Shown: in pieces, positions 54,335 to 64,000 of the stretch | Position numbering within the stretch: position 1 is the stretch's first letter | Layout of the letters: each line of letters starts with the position of its first letter | Assembly (NCBI GenBank): GCA_037447655.1 | Contig: JBBHKE010001844.1 | Span: 40,936-104,935 of the forward strand | DNA length: 64,000 nucleotides | Origin: Zygnema cylindricum | Taxonomy: Eukaryota; Streptophyta; Zygnematophyceae; Zygnematales; Zygnemataceae | Reading direction: 5' to 3' | Position numbers and translations under genes: made by a program | The notes under the pieces: generated by a model | Told to the model about the DNA's origin: nothing | The model's database searches: none | Seen by the model: the letters and a program-made list of their open reading frames with translations, nothing else

Positions 54335-54804
54335 TGAGCCGTTGAGTGATTTGAGTTTTGATTGGCTTTGTCATATTCCAGTTTTGATGTAATAAAAAGA
54401 GACACGTGGTACAATCCTATTTGTTATATTTCTCGTGGTTGTAATGGTATGATAAACGACCTGACAAACTAGACGTCACGCCAAAATGTCGTGTTATCAA
54501 AACCGGTAGAGTAACGTGTAGTATCGTACTTTTCATTTTTGCGCGTGCGATCGCGTCACATCACGCCACGTTGTCGTGTTATCCATATCCGTACACTACC
54601 GGAAACGGATTGATACGTGGAGTACATGTAACTCCTACGACAAATTGTGACGCTCCTATTGATCCGCGTGTATAAAAACGACAGGCCCTTGGCAACCAAA
54701 GGGCAAAGCACCGAGTCGCCCGCGACTATTATTACTTTTCAAATTTAAATATTTAAATATTGAATACCCAAAAAACTGAAACGTGCAACGAACTAACGGC
54801 GACC
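54335..54804. other. No recognisable gene
   Basis: AT-rich with GTACG and CACGTGG words; no sustained frame or known repeat. Confidence 0.45.
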
Positions 54805-55228
54805 GGCGGTATTTATGGCGCCTCCAACGGCGGCTTCCTTCTAAAGATGGAGTGGATGACATAAAAATACGCGCGCGCATACGAAGCAAAACCTGAAAAA
54901 TGCAACGAACTACACCGTGTATCGCTATTAGCGTTAATGTTTTTCTCTTCACTTAAAACACCTTTTTCCCGTACACACTTGTCCGACTTTTGATTGGAGA
55001 CCGCCAATTTAGAGGTGAGCATCTTATATTTCAATCTCGACCGTCCGATTAACTGTCAGACAAACGTGCACTTAGAAAAAAAAAAATAAGTGAGGAAAAA
55101 AACATTAACCCTAAAAGCGATGCCCGGTATAGCGGCGCGCGGCGGAATTTATGGCGTCTCCAACGGCGGCTTCCTTCTGAAGAAGGAGTGGAGGACAGAT
55201 AAAAAATATGCGCGCGCAAATGAAGCAA
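54805..55228. repeat. ~85-bp direct repeat flanking an M3 element
   Basis: GGCGGTATTTATGGCGCCTC... (54805-54890) recurs as GGCGGAATTTATGGCGTCTC... (55141-55228), including the shared CCAACGGCGGCTTCCTTCT and ATGCGCGCGC-like parts. The M3 element at 54910-55132 lies between them. Confidence 0.85.
54910..55132. mobile_element. M3-family inverted-repeat element (223 bp)
   Basis: The left end CTACACCGTGTATCGCTATT pairs with the right end, which reads ATTAACCCTAAAAGCGAT then GCCCGGTATAG. The interior words (CTTAAAACACC, CACACTTGTCCGA) match the copies at 19970 and 38405. Confidence 0.7.
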
Positions 55229-55383
55229 CGTCTTTTATTTTTAATGTACGTACAAATTTTCGTACAGTGTGAGAAGTACAAAATTTACGAAATCTACGAA
55301 ACAAATGAATACTGCGTAGTTCTCGGAAAAAAATCCAAATCCGTACGAATTGGACATCTATGTTCCAAAGTGCCCCCTTGCCG

Positions 55384-56143
55384 CAAAGGTCGCAAACGGT
55401 CAACCGAAACCGTTACCGACCGTTAACCGACCGCCCGCGCCAGATCCGGAACGGATTCGGTTGCCAAATTTTGGGGGTCGGGCGGTTACGGTTGGTTGAC
55501 TCACCAAGAAAAAAAAAACGGTCAGTTACGGTGGGTCAAACAAAAAACCAAAAAAAATGAAAATTTTGTACTTTCTTTTTCCTACATTATTGTTCTTTGT
55601 ACTTTTGGTATCGTGGAAGTACGTGGGATCATGATTAGCGTCGCAAATCTGACACGGTACTAACACTATTCATTTCACGAATCTTACAAAAAGATAATCC
55701 AACATTCATGTACTTTGTACTCTTTGGCATCGTGGAAGTACGTGACATCATGATCGAAAATCTTAGGGAACACGACAAAGCGTCGCAAATCTGACACGGT
55801 AGTACAGTATTCATTTCGCAAATCTTAGGCAACGCGACAAAGCGTCACAAATCTAACAGAGTAGTACACTATTCATTTCGCAAATCTAAGGGAACGCGAC
55901 AAATTGTAATAATTAGCTTATTCCGTCGTACATTGATAAATTTTGTACTTTTTCGGTTACGGGTGGGCACGGTTAGTCCCGAAAAATCAAGATTCGGTTA
56001 TTTTTTTTTTCGTAAACGACGATCGGTTAACGGTTAACAATTTTGGAGCGTGACAAAACTCGGTCGGGCGTCGGTTACTCAGATTTTGAAAAAAAAAAAA
56101 CGGTCGGTTTTAAGGTGAATTTTTTTGACTTTTGCGACATCTG
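55384..56143. mobile_element. hAT-family non-autonomous element (760 bp) with perfect 8-bp target duplication
   Basis: Ends CAAAGGTCGCAA and TTGCGACATCTG, flanked on both sides by CCTTGCCG (55376-55383 and 56144-56151). It lies in the opposite orientation to the copies at 17259 and 20788. The interior contains repeated ~64-bp units (GCGTCGCAAATCTGACACGG then ATTCATTTCGCAAATCTTA) between about 55637 and 55900. It encodes no transposase. Confidence 0.93.
55637..55905. repeat. Sub-repeats inside the hAT derivative
   Basis: Three to four units contain CGTCGCAAATCTGACACGG, ATTCATTTCGCAAATCT and AACGCGACAAA. The same words occur once in the autonomous-type element (23760-23860) and in the copy at 63790-63850. 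Subterminal repeats of this kind often bind hAT transposase. Confidence 0.7.
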
Positions 56144-56151
56144 CCTTGCCG

Positions 56152-56229
56152 TGCAACAGCCGGTAGAAGGCGCTATCGGGTATCGAAAGTACCGCGATCG
56201 GAAATTCCCGATACACAACGCTACAGAAC
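56152..56229. repeat. T2-type end fragment
   Basis: GGTATCGAAAGTACCGCG and CCCGATACACAACGCTACAG resemble the termini seen at 20193 and 24396. The 8-bp target of the hAT element at 55384 lies directly upstream. Confidence 0.35.
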
Positions 56230-56452
56230 TGTACACCTAAAATCGTTATTAGAGCAGAAGTTTCTCTAGCGTATAGGAATAATTACCGTTATTAACGTTA
56301 ATCATGAATTTAGAAAATTTCAAAAAAATAGTTTACTCTAATTAGGAAGTAGGGTTTTTTTAAATAGTATGGAAAATTCTATTTGATAATTTGAAAAAAA
56401 AAAAAGGTCGCTAAATTAGCGTTCAATACGCTAATAACAATTCACGGTGTAC
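56230..56452. mobile_element. M3-family element
   Basis: The ends TGTACACC..CGTTATTAG and CTAATAAC..GGTGTACT are inverted repeats. The central TCTATTTGATAATTTGAAAA and ATTAGCGTTCAATACGCTA match the copy at 17859. Confidence 0.65.
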
Positions 56453-56625
56453 TATACCAAACCCTACAGCAGAGGTCGGAAAAGTCAAAAATTTAGATAA
56501 TCAAAACCGACCTGATTTTTCTTTTCAGAACCTGAGTAGCCGACAACAGACCGCGTTTTGTCACGCTCCTAAATTGTTACCCGTTACTCGATACGCGTTT
56601 ACGAAAATAAAATTTAACCGAAACT

Positions 56626-57682
56626 TGTAGAAATTAATGGTTTTTTAAAGTATTTTCTAGGTCTGAATAGAAATAAGAAAGAAGCCGAGGCAGTCTACCT
56701 CTAACTTCTCTCTCCAACTCTCAAACTTGTCGCAGTCACTGAGAAATTGGAGAGGGAGCTAGAGCCATGGCTACCTAGGCTACCCAGAGGTTTACGGGAA
56801 TATATATTTTAGTTAGGGGTATAATTTAGTAAAAGGTGTGTGTCGGCCACAAGATTTGATCCTGCTACCTATCGGCCGGCAGTCAATCGGTAGTCGGTAG
56901 CCTGAGCCGTTAAGTGTAGAATCAGTGTTACGTACTATTAGGTTTGAAAATTAATTAAACACTTCTACGTAGCATAGTTCATTTAACTGAAATAGTTTTA
57001 CAGGATACATTGATCTAGTAGATGTAATAGTACGGATTCCGGTACGAATACGAAACCAATACCGCGCATTTATTCCTTTAGTGAAACGAATACCGCGCAT
57101 GCATTTGTTACGGCTACGATTAAATGTGAATTTAATCGGACGGCCAGAATAAACAGCGAGATCGCGAAAGAGGATTTCGTCGGTTTGTGGTCATCGCCAC
57201 ATCGGATGACACGTGGCGGAATGACATTGGATCGCGGCATCTCCGAAGATTAAGGGAGCGAATCCGAACATACCACGTGTCGACATTTAGGCCATGTCAT
57301 ACAATGGCCGTACAGAAAGTACACCGGCAGCTATACTTTTGTGTACGAAACTGAAATTTGATTGGCTCCGTACATCAGTAGATAGAGTCTGTGAGAGAGA
57401 TAGGACTTAGAAAAATTAGAAGATAGGACCCTCTCTCCCAGAGAGCTTCTGTACAAAAGGTCAACTTTGACCCTCCATAACTTACTGCTCAGGGGAGCAA
57501 ATTCAAAGATTCTTTTTGCTATCAACTCAAGAGAGTCTTGTCTTCACAGAGGTGAAGTTGGTCAAAGTTTTTGTCTGCCAGGGTGACAGTTATTTTTGCT
57601 GAAACACAAAGGGGTCAGGGTTATCCTAAAGGCTTCTTCGAAGCTGTCCACTCTGAGGACTTATGGAGGTCTCAGAGTTTAA
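56626..57682 (+). repeat. copia-5 5' LTR
   Basis: Starts TGTAGAAATT and ends GAGTTTAA. The final A replaces the C of the terminal CA seen in the 3' LTR. The gag ATG (57663) is 20 bases from its end. Confidence 0.93.
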
Positions 57683-60600
57683 GGTTATGGGCCCACCCTC
57701 TAGGGTACCAATCTTTAATGGAACTGGCTTCATATCCTGGGAAAGTATGATGATAGGAGCTCTATGCGAAAAAAGGTTTTGGGTGATAGTGAGTGGACGG
57801 ATGGGGCGTCCATCAAGTCTTGCAATTCCTCCAAGGTTTGGAGGAAGCAGATTCACCAGGAAAGATGATCCACCTTCAACAGAGGAAACAAAAGAAGGAG
57901 AGGTGGTAGACAAAGGAAAGGAGAAGGAGGCGACCACACAAATAACAACTTGTTCGGCATTCATGTCACCTATTCCGAGGAACGAAGAGGATGATACTGA
58001 AACCTGGGACTTCAACAATATGGCGGCAAAGCACTTCATCCTACTCCATCTCACTCAAGAACTTGCATGTCCTCATTTGCAGGTAGAAAGGGCATCCGAT
58101 CTTTGGATGGCTTTCATAGAGATGTACCGAAGTGGTACGATTCAGCAACAACAGTTGGCTGATCAAAAAGTTAAGGAGTATGTATACAAAGGGGGAGGGA
58201 TGTTGGATTTTTGCAATGAGCTTGCTACACTCTTCATGGAGCTAGAGAGTGCGGGAAAAGATTTTAGTGAAAAAGAAAAGGTTAACTGTTTCCAGATGAA
58301 GTTACCCAATGAGTTCGAAAACATAGTCAACCGTGTGCAAGACTTGCCGGACTCAAGGTGGATATGGAACTCAGTGATAGGGATGATTCTTGTTCGGGAG
58401 AATACGATTTAGATCCGAAGGGGAGGAAAGAGTGGCCAAGCCTTTGCACATGCGACCGATTGGAGGAACAAGGATTCCCGGAAATCGGTCGGAAACTATG
58501 GGGGGAGGGAGCAGAAAAATCAGACTGACTAGTTCGGACCAAGGGCTCCCAAAGGTTTATGTCATTTTTGTAAGAAACTTGGGCACTATATGGCAGAGTG
58601 CACTAAGCTAACCAAGCTTCGGTTAAAGGAGGGGCAGACCGGAAGTATCCCGAGAGGAAAGAAAAAGGCCTTTCTGACACAGGTACATGAGGCGGAATCC
58701 GAGGAGGAGGACGATGAGCTCCTTTTGGATGAGGAGTTGGAGGCGAAAAACGAGGTCGAAATACCACGAAGGCAGAAATGTGCTTACGGTGAATTGAAAG
58801 GTGAAGCATGTTGGATTATAGATTCAGGTGCCTCCATGCACATGTGTAAGGATAGGCACCTGTTCACTAAGATAAGAAATATTCCCACCGTAGAGATAGA
58901 GTACGGGGATGGGAGGATAGTCACCACTACTCTTGTAGGATCGGTAGATTTGAAAGTGTTAGTAGAAGGAAAGACATCTATAGTAACATTCCCCGATGTA
59001 TTGTTAATTCCGGAGCTGAACAAAAACCTCATCTCTACATCCGTATTAGATGATAAGGGTTTTTTTACTACCATTAGGGAAGGAGTCTTTACTGCTAGTT
59101 TTAAGAAGGATGTCTATTTCATTGTTGAGAAAGGTAGCCATGGGATGTTTAGGCTGGTTTTAAGTAATGAAAAGAAGAAACTTTATTATGCTGGTGTTCA
59201 TGATATTATGATGTGGCATAAGAGGCTTGGGCATGTTAATCTAGATAAGTTAATAGAGATGAAAAAGATGGGAGTGGTGGAAGGGATTAAGTTTAGTGAG
59301 ATTGATAATATAAGTGATTGTAGTGGATGTGCTCAAGGTAAAACACACAGATTACCCTTTCCTAAAACAGCCACCTATAAGGGAGAAAAAATTCTAGATC
59401 TAGTACACACAGATATTTGGGGACCGGCTAAAGTGCCCTCATCGGGGGGGGAAGAGATTTATGATGACTATAACTGATGATTGGTCTCGGTATTCCCGGG
59501 TATATTTTTTGAAAAACAAGTCCGAAGCTGAGGATTGTTTTAGACAATATAAAGCATGGAGCAAAAAACTTCATGAAACTCCAATCAAGAGAATAAGGAG
59601 TGACAATGGTGGAGAGTATACTTCCTACCAGTTTGAGGATTTTCTAAGGGAAGATGGGGTACAACACCAAAAGACAGTTCTAGAAAACTTGGAACAGAAT
59701 GGGGTAGCTGAAAGGTTAAATAGAACACTAAGTGATAGTGCTAGAAGTATGTTGTCAAATAAGAAGATAGGAAAAAGGTTTTGGGCTGAAGCAATGAACT
59801 GTGCTAATTACCTCAAAAATAGAGTTCTTACTTCAGCTATAAAAGATTAAACACCTTATGAGAGATGGACAGGCCGGAAACCAGACTTATCTCACTTAAA
59901 AGTTTTCGGCAGTCAAGTATTCAGTCTAGATACAGATCGGTCTAATTGGAAGCTAGATCCTAAAGGAAAACCGGGATACTTATTAGGATATGATGAGGAT
60001 GTTAAAGGATATAGAGTTTATGATCTAAAAAGGGAAGATATAATCTTAGTAAAGCATCTAGTAGTTATGGATGAAGGAAAGTCTATGGATCCCTTGAAAT
60101 ATACAAAGTCAGTAAAAATCAGATTTGAGTCAGAAAATTCCGATGACTTTGAGCTCCCTAACTATCCAGGTTTTAGAGAAGATGACATTCTTGCAGATAC
60201 AAATCAGACCAAAAAGGACTCGGCTATGGAAACTCCAGTGACAACTCTACCCGAAGCGGAAGACGTGGTGGAAATTGATTCGGAATCAAGGGATAGGGGA
60301 GAAGCCGAGTTTGTTCAAAAGAATCCACGAGAACCATCTATTCCGGCCTCAGATTTTGAGGGGGGAACGAGAAGTAGCAAAAGACTACAAGAAAAACAGA
60401 TTAATTACAAGGTAACTAAATTATCTCATCAAGATGAACCTCAAACTTATGGAGAGTCAAAGACTTGTCCAGAAAGAAACCGGTGGAAGACAGCCATCAA
60501 TGAGGAGATGGCCTTAATTATGGCAGCCGATACTTGGGAGCTGGTGGATTGTCCACCTAACCGAAAACCAATCGGTTGTAAGTGGGTTTTCAAATTAAAA

Positions 60601-62020
60601 CTGAACCCAGATAACACAATCGAGCGCTACAAGGCCCGATTAGTGGCAAAGGGATTTACACAAAAAGAGGGAATTGACTACGAGGAAACCTTTGCCCTGG
60701 TGGTCAGATTTCCCTCCGTCCGCATACTTCTCAGCCTGGCAGCAGCGGAAGATATAGAAGTGCACCAGATGGACATCAAGACATCCTTTTTGCATGGAGA
60801 ATTGGAAGAGGAGATCTTCATGCGACAACCGAAGGGTTTGTGGAGGAATGAGAGGAGAGTAAGGTATGCCAGCTGATTAAATCTCTTTATGGTTTCAAAC
60901 AAGCGCCTCGACAGTGGAATAAGAAGCTTGATGTGTTTCTTACCGGTCAAGGATATATCCGGATCAGCTCAGATCACTCAATCTATGTTTTCAAGATTAG
61001 GAAGGTTTTATATTTATTGCAATTTATGTTGATGATTTGCTTGTCTTAAATAAATCAATGGAAAAAATTAATAAACTGAAAACCGATCTTAAGGGGAGAT
61101 TTGAAATAAAGGATATGGGGGAAGCAAAATATATTTTGGGAATTCAAGTAGAGAGAGATCGAAAAAGAAAAATTATAAGATTGACTCAAAAGGAAGCAAT
61201 AGGGAACATGCTTGAAAATTTTCAAATGGATAAAGCTAATAGTTGTAAAACTCCAATGGAGTTGAAGAAGGGAAGTGAGGGGAGTGAGGAAGGAGGAGTC
61301 ATAGTCTTAGACGAGGAATTATCTCCTGAAGAACAGAAGTTCATGCAGACTATTCCTTACAGGCAAGTAGTGGGAAGTCTAATCTATTTTATGAAATGTA
61401 CCCGGCCGGATTTAGCTGCAGCTGTAGGAGTGCTGAGTAGAAGTCTAAATGCTCCCAATAAGAGGGATTGGGAGGCAGCTAAGAGAGTCCTTAGATATTT
61501 GATAGGAACTAGGGATCTATGGTTACATATGGGTGGGGAGAATACTGACATCACTACTAGGAGTGATGCCAGTTATGGTGATGCTCTGATGAGGAGATGC
61601 ACTTCTGGATATGTATTATATGTGGGTGATGGGGCTTGCTGTTGGAGTAGCAAACAACAAAAAGTTATTGCTCAGTCCACCATGGAGGCTGAGTATATGG
61701 CCTGTTGCTCTGCTATAAAAGAATTGAGGTGGGTCAAGTCTTTGCTTGGTGAGCTTGGTCACCTTAAGAGTGGTGTGCAGAATTTTTTTTGTGGTAATCA
61801 GGCAGCAATCGCTATTTCTGCCAATCCTAAACATCATTTTAAAGCTAAACACATGAACATTAGACTCAACTTTGTTAGAGAGAAAGTAGAAAACTAAATA
61901 ATCAGTTTAGATTACCGACCAGATTGTGAGATGGTAGCAGATATGATGACCAAACCTGTGCCTTTCCCTAAGCTAATTTTTTGTAGGGAAAAGTGTGGTC
62001 TGAAATTAAAGATTGACTAG
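57663..62020 (+). pseudogene. copia-5 gag-pol (five or so disabling changes)
   Basis: Gag runs from the LTR-internal ATG (MEVSEFKVMGPPSRV) to a TAG at 58410. The frame continues past it and past a second TAG near 58528 to the zinc knuckle CHFCKKLGHYMAEC. The protease motif IDSGASMHMC is near 58815. The integrase zinc region is WHKRLGHVNLDK then CSGCAQGKTHRLPF. A run of eight G (about 59446) shifts the frame. The integrase core follows (RSDNGGEY, QNGVAERLNRT), with a TAA at 59848. RT starts at about 60480; a shift near 60835 precedes KSLYGFKQAPRQ, and YVDDLLVL is at about 61027. RNase H has QSTMEAEYMA, but FCGNQAAI where the family has FCDNQ, a lost catalytic-type Asp. Confidence 0.93.
57683..57694 (+). 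promoter_or_regulatory. copia-5 primer-binding site, translated as (K)VMGP
   Basis: GGTTATGGGCCC, the same 12 bases as in copia-4, is read here in a different frame (..G GTT ATG GGC CC.). Confidence 0.85.
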
Positions 62021-62033
62021 AAAATAAGGGGAG

Positions 62034-63087
62034 TGTAAAAATTAATGGTTTTTTAAAGTATTTTCTAGGTCTCAATAGAAATAAGAAAGAAGCCGAGGCA
62101 GTCTACCTCTAACTTCTCTCTCCAACTCTCAAACTTGTCGCAGTCACTGAGAAATTGGAGAGGGAGCTAGAGCCATGGCTACCTAGGCTTCCCAGAGGTT
62201 TACGGGAATATATATTTTAGTTAGGGGTTTAATTTACTAAAAGGTATGTGCCGGCCACAGGATTTGATCCTGGTACCTACCGGCCGGCAGTCAACCGGTA
62301 GTCGGTAGCCTTAGCCGTTAAGTGTAGAATCAGTGTTACGTACTATTAGGTTTGATAATTAATTAAACACTTCTACGTAGCATAGTTTATTTAACTAAAA
62401 TAGATTTACGGGATACATAGATCCAGTAGATGTAAAAGTACGGATTCCGGTACGAATACGAAACCAATACCGCGCATTTATTCCTTTAGTGAAACGAATA
62501 CCGCGCATGCATTTGTTACGGCTACGATTAAATGTGAATTTAATCGGACGGCCAGAATTAACGCCGATCGCGGAAGAGGATTTCGGCGGTTTGTTGTCAT
62601 CGCCACATCGGATGACACGTGGCGGAATGACATTGGATCGCGGCATCTCCGAAGATTAAGGGAGCGAATCCGGACATACCACGTGTTGACATTTAGGCCA
62701 TGTCGTACAATGGCCGTACAGAAAGTACACCAGCAGCTATACTTTTGTGTACGAAACTGAAATTTGATTGGCTCCGTACATCAGTAGATAGAGTCTGTGA
62801 GAGAGATAGGACTTAGAAAAATTAGAAGATAGGACCCTCTCTCCCAGAGAGCTTATGTACAAAAGGTCAACTTTGACCCTCCATAACTTACTGCTCAGGG
62901 GAGCAAATTCATAGATTCTTTTTGCTATCGACTCAAGGGAGTCTTGTCTTCACGAGGTGAAGTTGGTCAGAGTTTTTGTTTGCCAGGGTGGCAGTTATTT
63001 TTGCTGAATCACAAAGGGGTTAGGGTTATCCTAGAGGCTTTTTGGAAGCTTTCCACTCTGAGGACTTATGGAGGTCTCAGAGTTTCA
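62034..63087 (+). repeat. copia-5 3' LTR
   Basis: Starts TGTAAAAATT after the polypurine tract and ends GAGTTTCA, followed by AAACT. It retains the ATG at 63068 in the gag-start position. Confidence 0.93.
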
Positions 63088-63387
63088 AAACTCGATATCC
63101 CGCGACTACACGTATCTGTGTGTACCAAAATTAATACAAAATTTGTGGTACATCTCCCTTATACCTTCCATGATACCAAAAGTATAAAGTAAAATAATGT
63201 TGGATAGTATCGATAGTACAAAACCTTCAAATTTTTTTGTTTTATGCTTAGCCGACCGTAACCGATTTTTTTTTTCCTGTGAATCACCTGCCTTAATCCG
63301 CCCGGCCCCAAATTTTTCAACCGAATCTGTTCCGGATTCGACACGGGCGGTCGGATAATGGTCGGTTACAGTTTCGGGTAATTGTTT

Positions 63388-63431
63388 GGGACCTCTGCCC
63401 TACAGTAGTGCGACCTGTGCCCTACAGTAGT
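63388..63431. repeat. 22-bp tandem duplication spanning a hAT end
   Basis: GGGACCTCTGCCCTACAGTA(GT), then GCGACCTGTGCCCTACAGTA(GT): two units of 22 bp, 20 of 22 identical. Each contains the transposon terminus plus the CCCTACAG target octamer. Confidence 0.85.
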
Positions 63432-63516
63432 GTTGTTTACAGTACAGTACAATACTGTACCTAAGACCCTTTGCCGATATTAGATGTGTACCTAATTTTT
63501 AATGTTGTGTATCAAG

Positions 63517-64000
63517 TAGAGGTAGCAATCGGGTACCCGAACTTATACTCAACCGTTAACCGACCGCCTGCGTTGGATCTGGAACGGATTCGGGTGCCAT
63601 ATTTTGGTGGCCAGGCGGATTCGGGCGGGTGATTCTCAAAAAAAAAAAAACATCGGGTACGGTCAGGTAAGCAGAAAACAAAAAAAATGAATGTTTTGTG
63701 CTATTCATACGATCCAACATTATTGTACTTTGTACTATTGGTATCGTGGAAGAACACAAAAATATTTCACCTCAAAAGTACTTGACATCACGATTAGAGT
63801 CGCAAATTTGACACGGTACAAACACTATTAATTTTGCAAATCTTAATGGAAGATAAGGGCCGCAAATTGTAGTGCATTGTAAAGAGTTAATTATGCACTA
63901 CACGGTGTTTCCACAAATATGTCAAACTATAATGTCTATTACACGCGACATATCGTAATTGTTGGCTTATTCATGCGTCGTACATTGTTGCAAAGTTGCT
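63517..64000. mobile_element. hAT-family element, cut by the window edge
   Basis: The left end TAGAGGTAGCAATCGGG is a decayed CAGAGGTCGCAA terminus. The following blocks (GAACGGATTCGGGTGCCA, GTATCGTGGAAG, GTCGCAAATTTGACACGGTA) match the reverse orientation of the other copies. The sequence before it (ATGTTGTGTATCAAG) resembles a T2 end, so it probably sits in a T2 repeat. Confidence 0.75.

Larger units (their letters stand above)
56626..63087 (+). mobile_element. copia-5: nearly complete Ty1/copia element
   Basis: LTRs of ~1.05 kb at 56626-57682 and 62034-63087. A 5-bp target duplication AAACT lies at 56621-56625 and 63088-63092. A primer site GGTTATGGGCCC is at 57683-57694 and a polypurine tract AAAATAAGGGGAG at 62021-62033. 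Gag-pol is present end to end, with two in-frame stops in gag, one in integrase, and at least two frameshifts. LTRs differ at scattered positions, so it is older than copia-4. It is of the same family as copia-1, -1b and -3. Confidence 0.95.
56470..63397. mobile_element. hAT-family element carrying copia-5, perfect 8-bp target duplication
   Basis: The left end CAGAGGTCGGAAAAGTC is at 56470 and the right end GGGACCTCTG at 63397. Both are flanked by CCCTACAG (56462-56469 and 63398-63405). Removing copia-5 with one copy of its 5-bp duplication leaves ~460 bp that matches the 17259-17710 element. The Copia element therefore landed in a small hAT derivative already in place. Confidence 0.93.

Noticed and set aside
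55149-55403. Minus-strand frames ending RRKPPLETP and RRKPPLEAP at the two 85-bp repeats
   Set aside because: The shared peptide is explained by the DNA duplication; no evidence of selection on protein.

Overview
This window is eukaryotic nuclear DNA, most likely from a streptophyte (land plant or charophyte alga). The evidence is a plant-type LRR ectodomain gene with one leucine-rich repeat per small phase-2 exon, GT-AG introns of a few hundred bases to 2 kb, and dense nests of Ty1/copia LTR retrotransposons and hAT-type DNA transposons. I cannot name the species. A run of ten N at 18851-18860 marks an assembly gap.

Layout. 1-5929: a decayed Copia element on the plus strand (copia-1) whose 3' LTR abuts the start of an inverted minus-strand relative (copia-1b). 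6678-15065: a second Copia family (copia-2) with a GAGAT target duplication, interrupted inside its protease/integrase region by an internally deleted minus-strand element (copia-3, 8607-11649). 15066-20192: mostly non-coding, with a small hAT derivative (17259-17710), short inverted-repeat elements and the first exon of an ankyrin-repeat gene (18444-18745). 20193-24396: a hAT transposon with a broken transposase gene, inserted in another repeat and flanked by a ~213-bp direct duplication. 25.5-49.9 kb: a large LRR gene with 26 recognisable exons. Its last large intron is a giant pyrimidine tract holding an apparently intact young Copia element (copia-4, one 1430-codon ORF). 50-55 kb: AT-rich DNA with minisatellites and no recognisable gene. 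55.4-64 kb: three more hAT-family copies, one of which (56470-63397, perfect 8-bp target duplication) contains a nearly complete Copia element (copia-5, perfect 5-bp target duplication).

Main observation. In all three Copia families here the gag start codon lies inside the 5' LTR, and the primer-binding site is itself translated. That site matches the anticodon arm of initiator tRNA-Met (GGTTATGGGCCC), not the tRNA 3' end. In copia-4 the ORF also runs through the polypurine tract and ends on a stop codon in the 3' LTR, so the internal region has no untranslated part. This combines a Ty1-like gag start with a Drosophila-copia-like primer site. The only host genes I can support are the LRR gene, for which no kinase domain is visible, and the ankyrin fragment.
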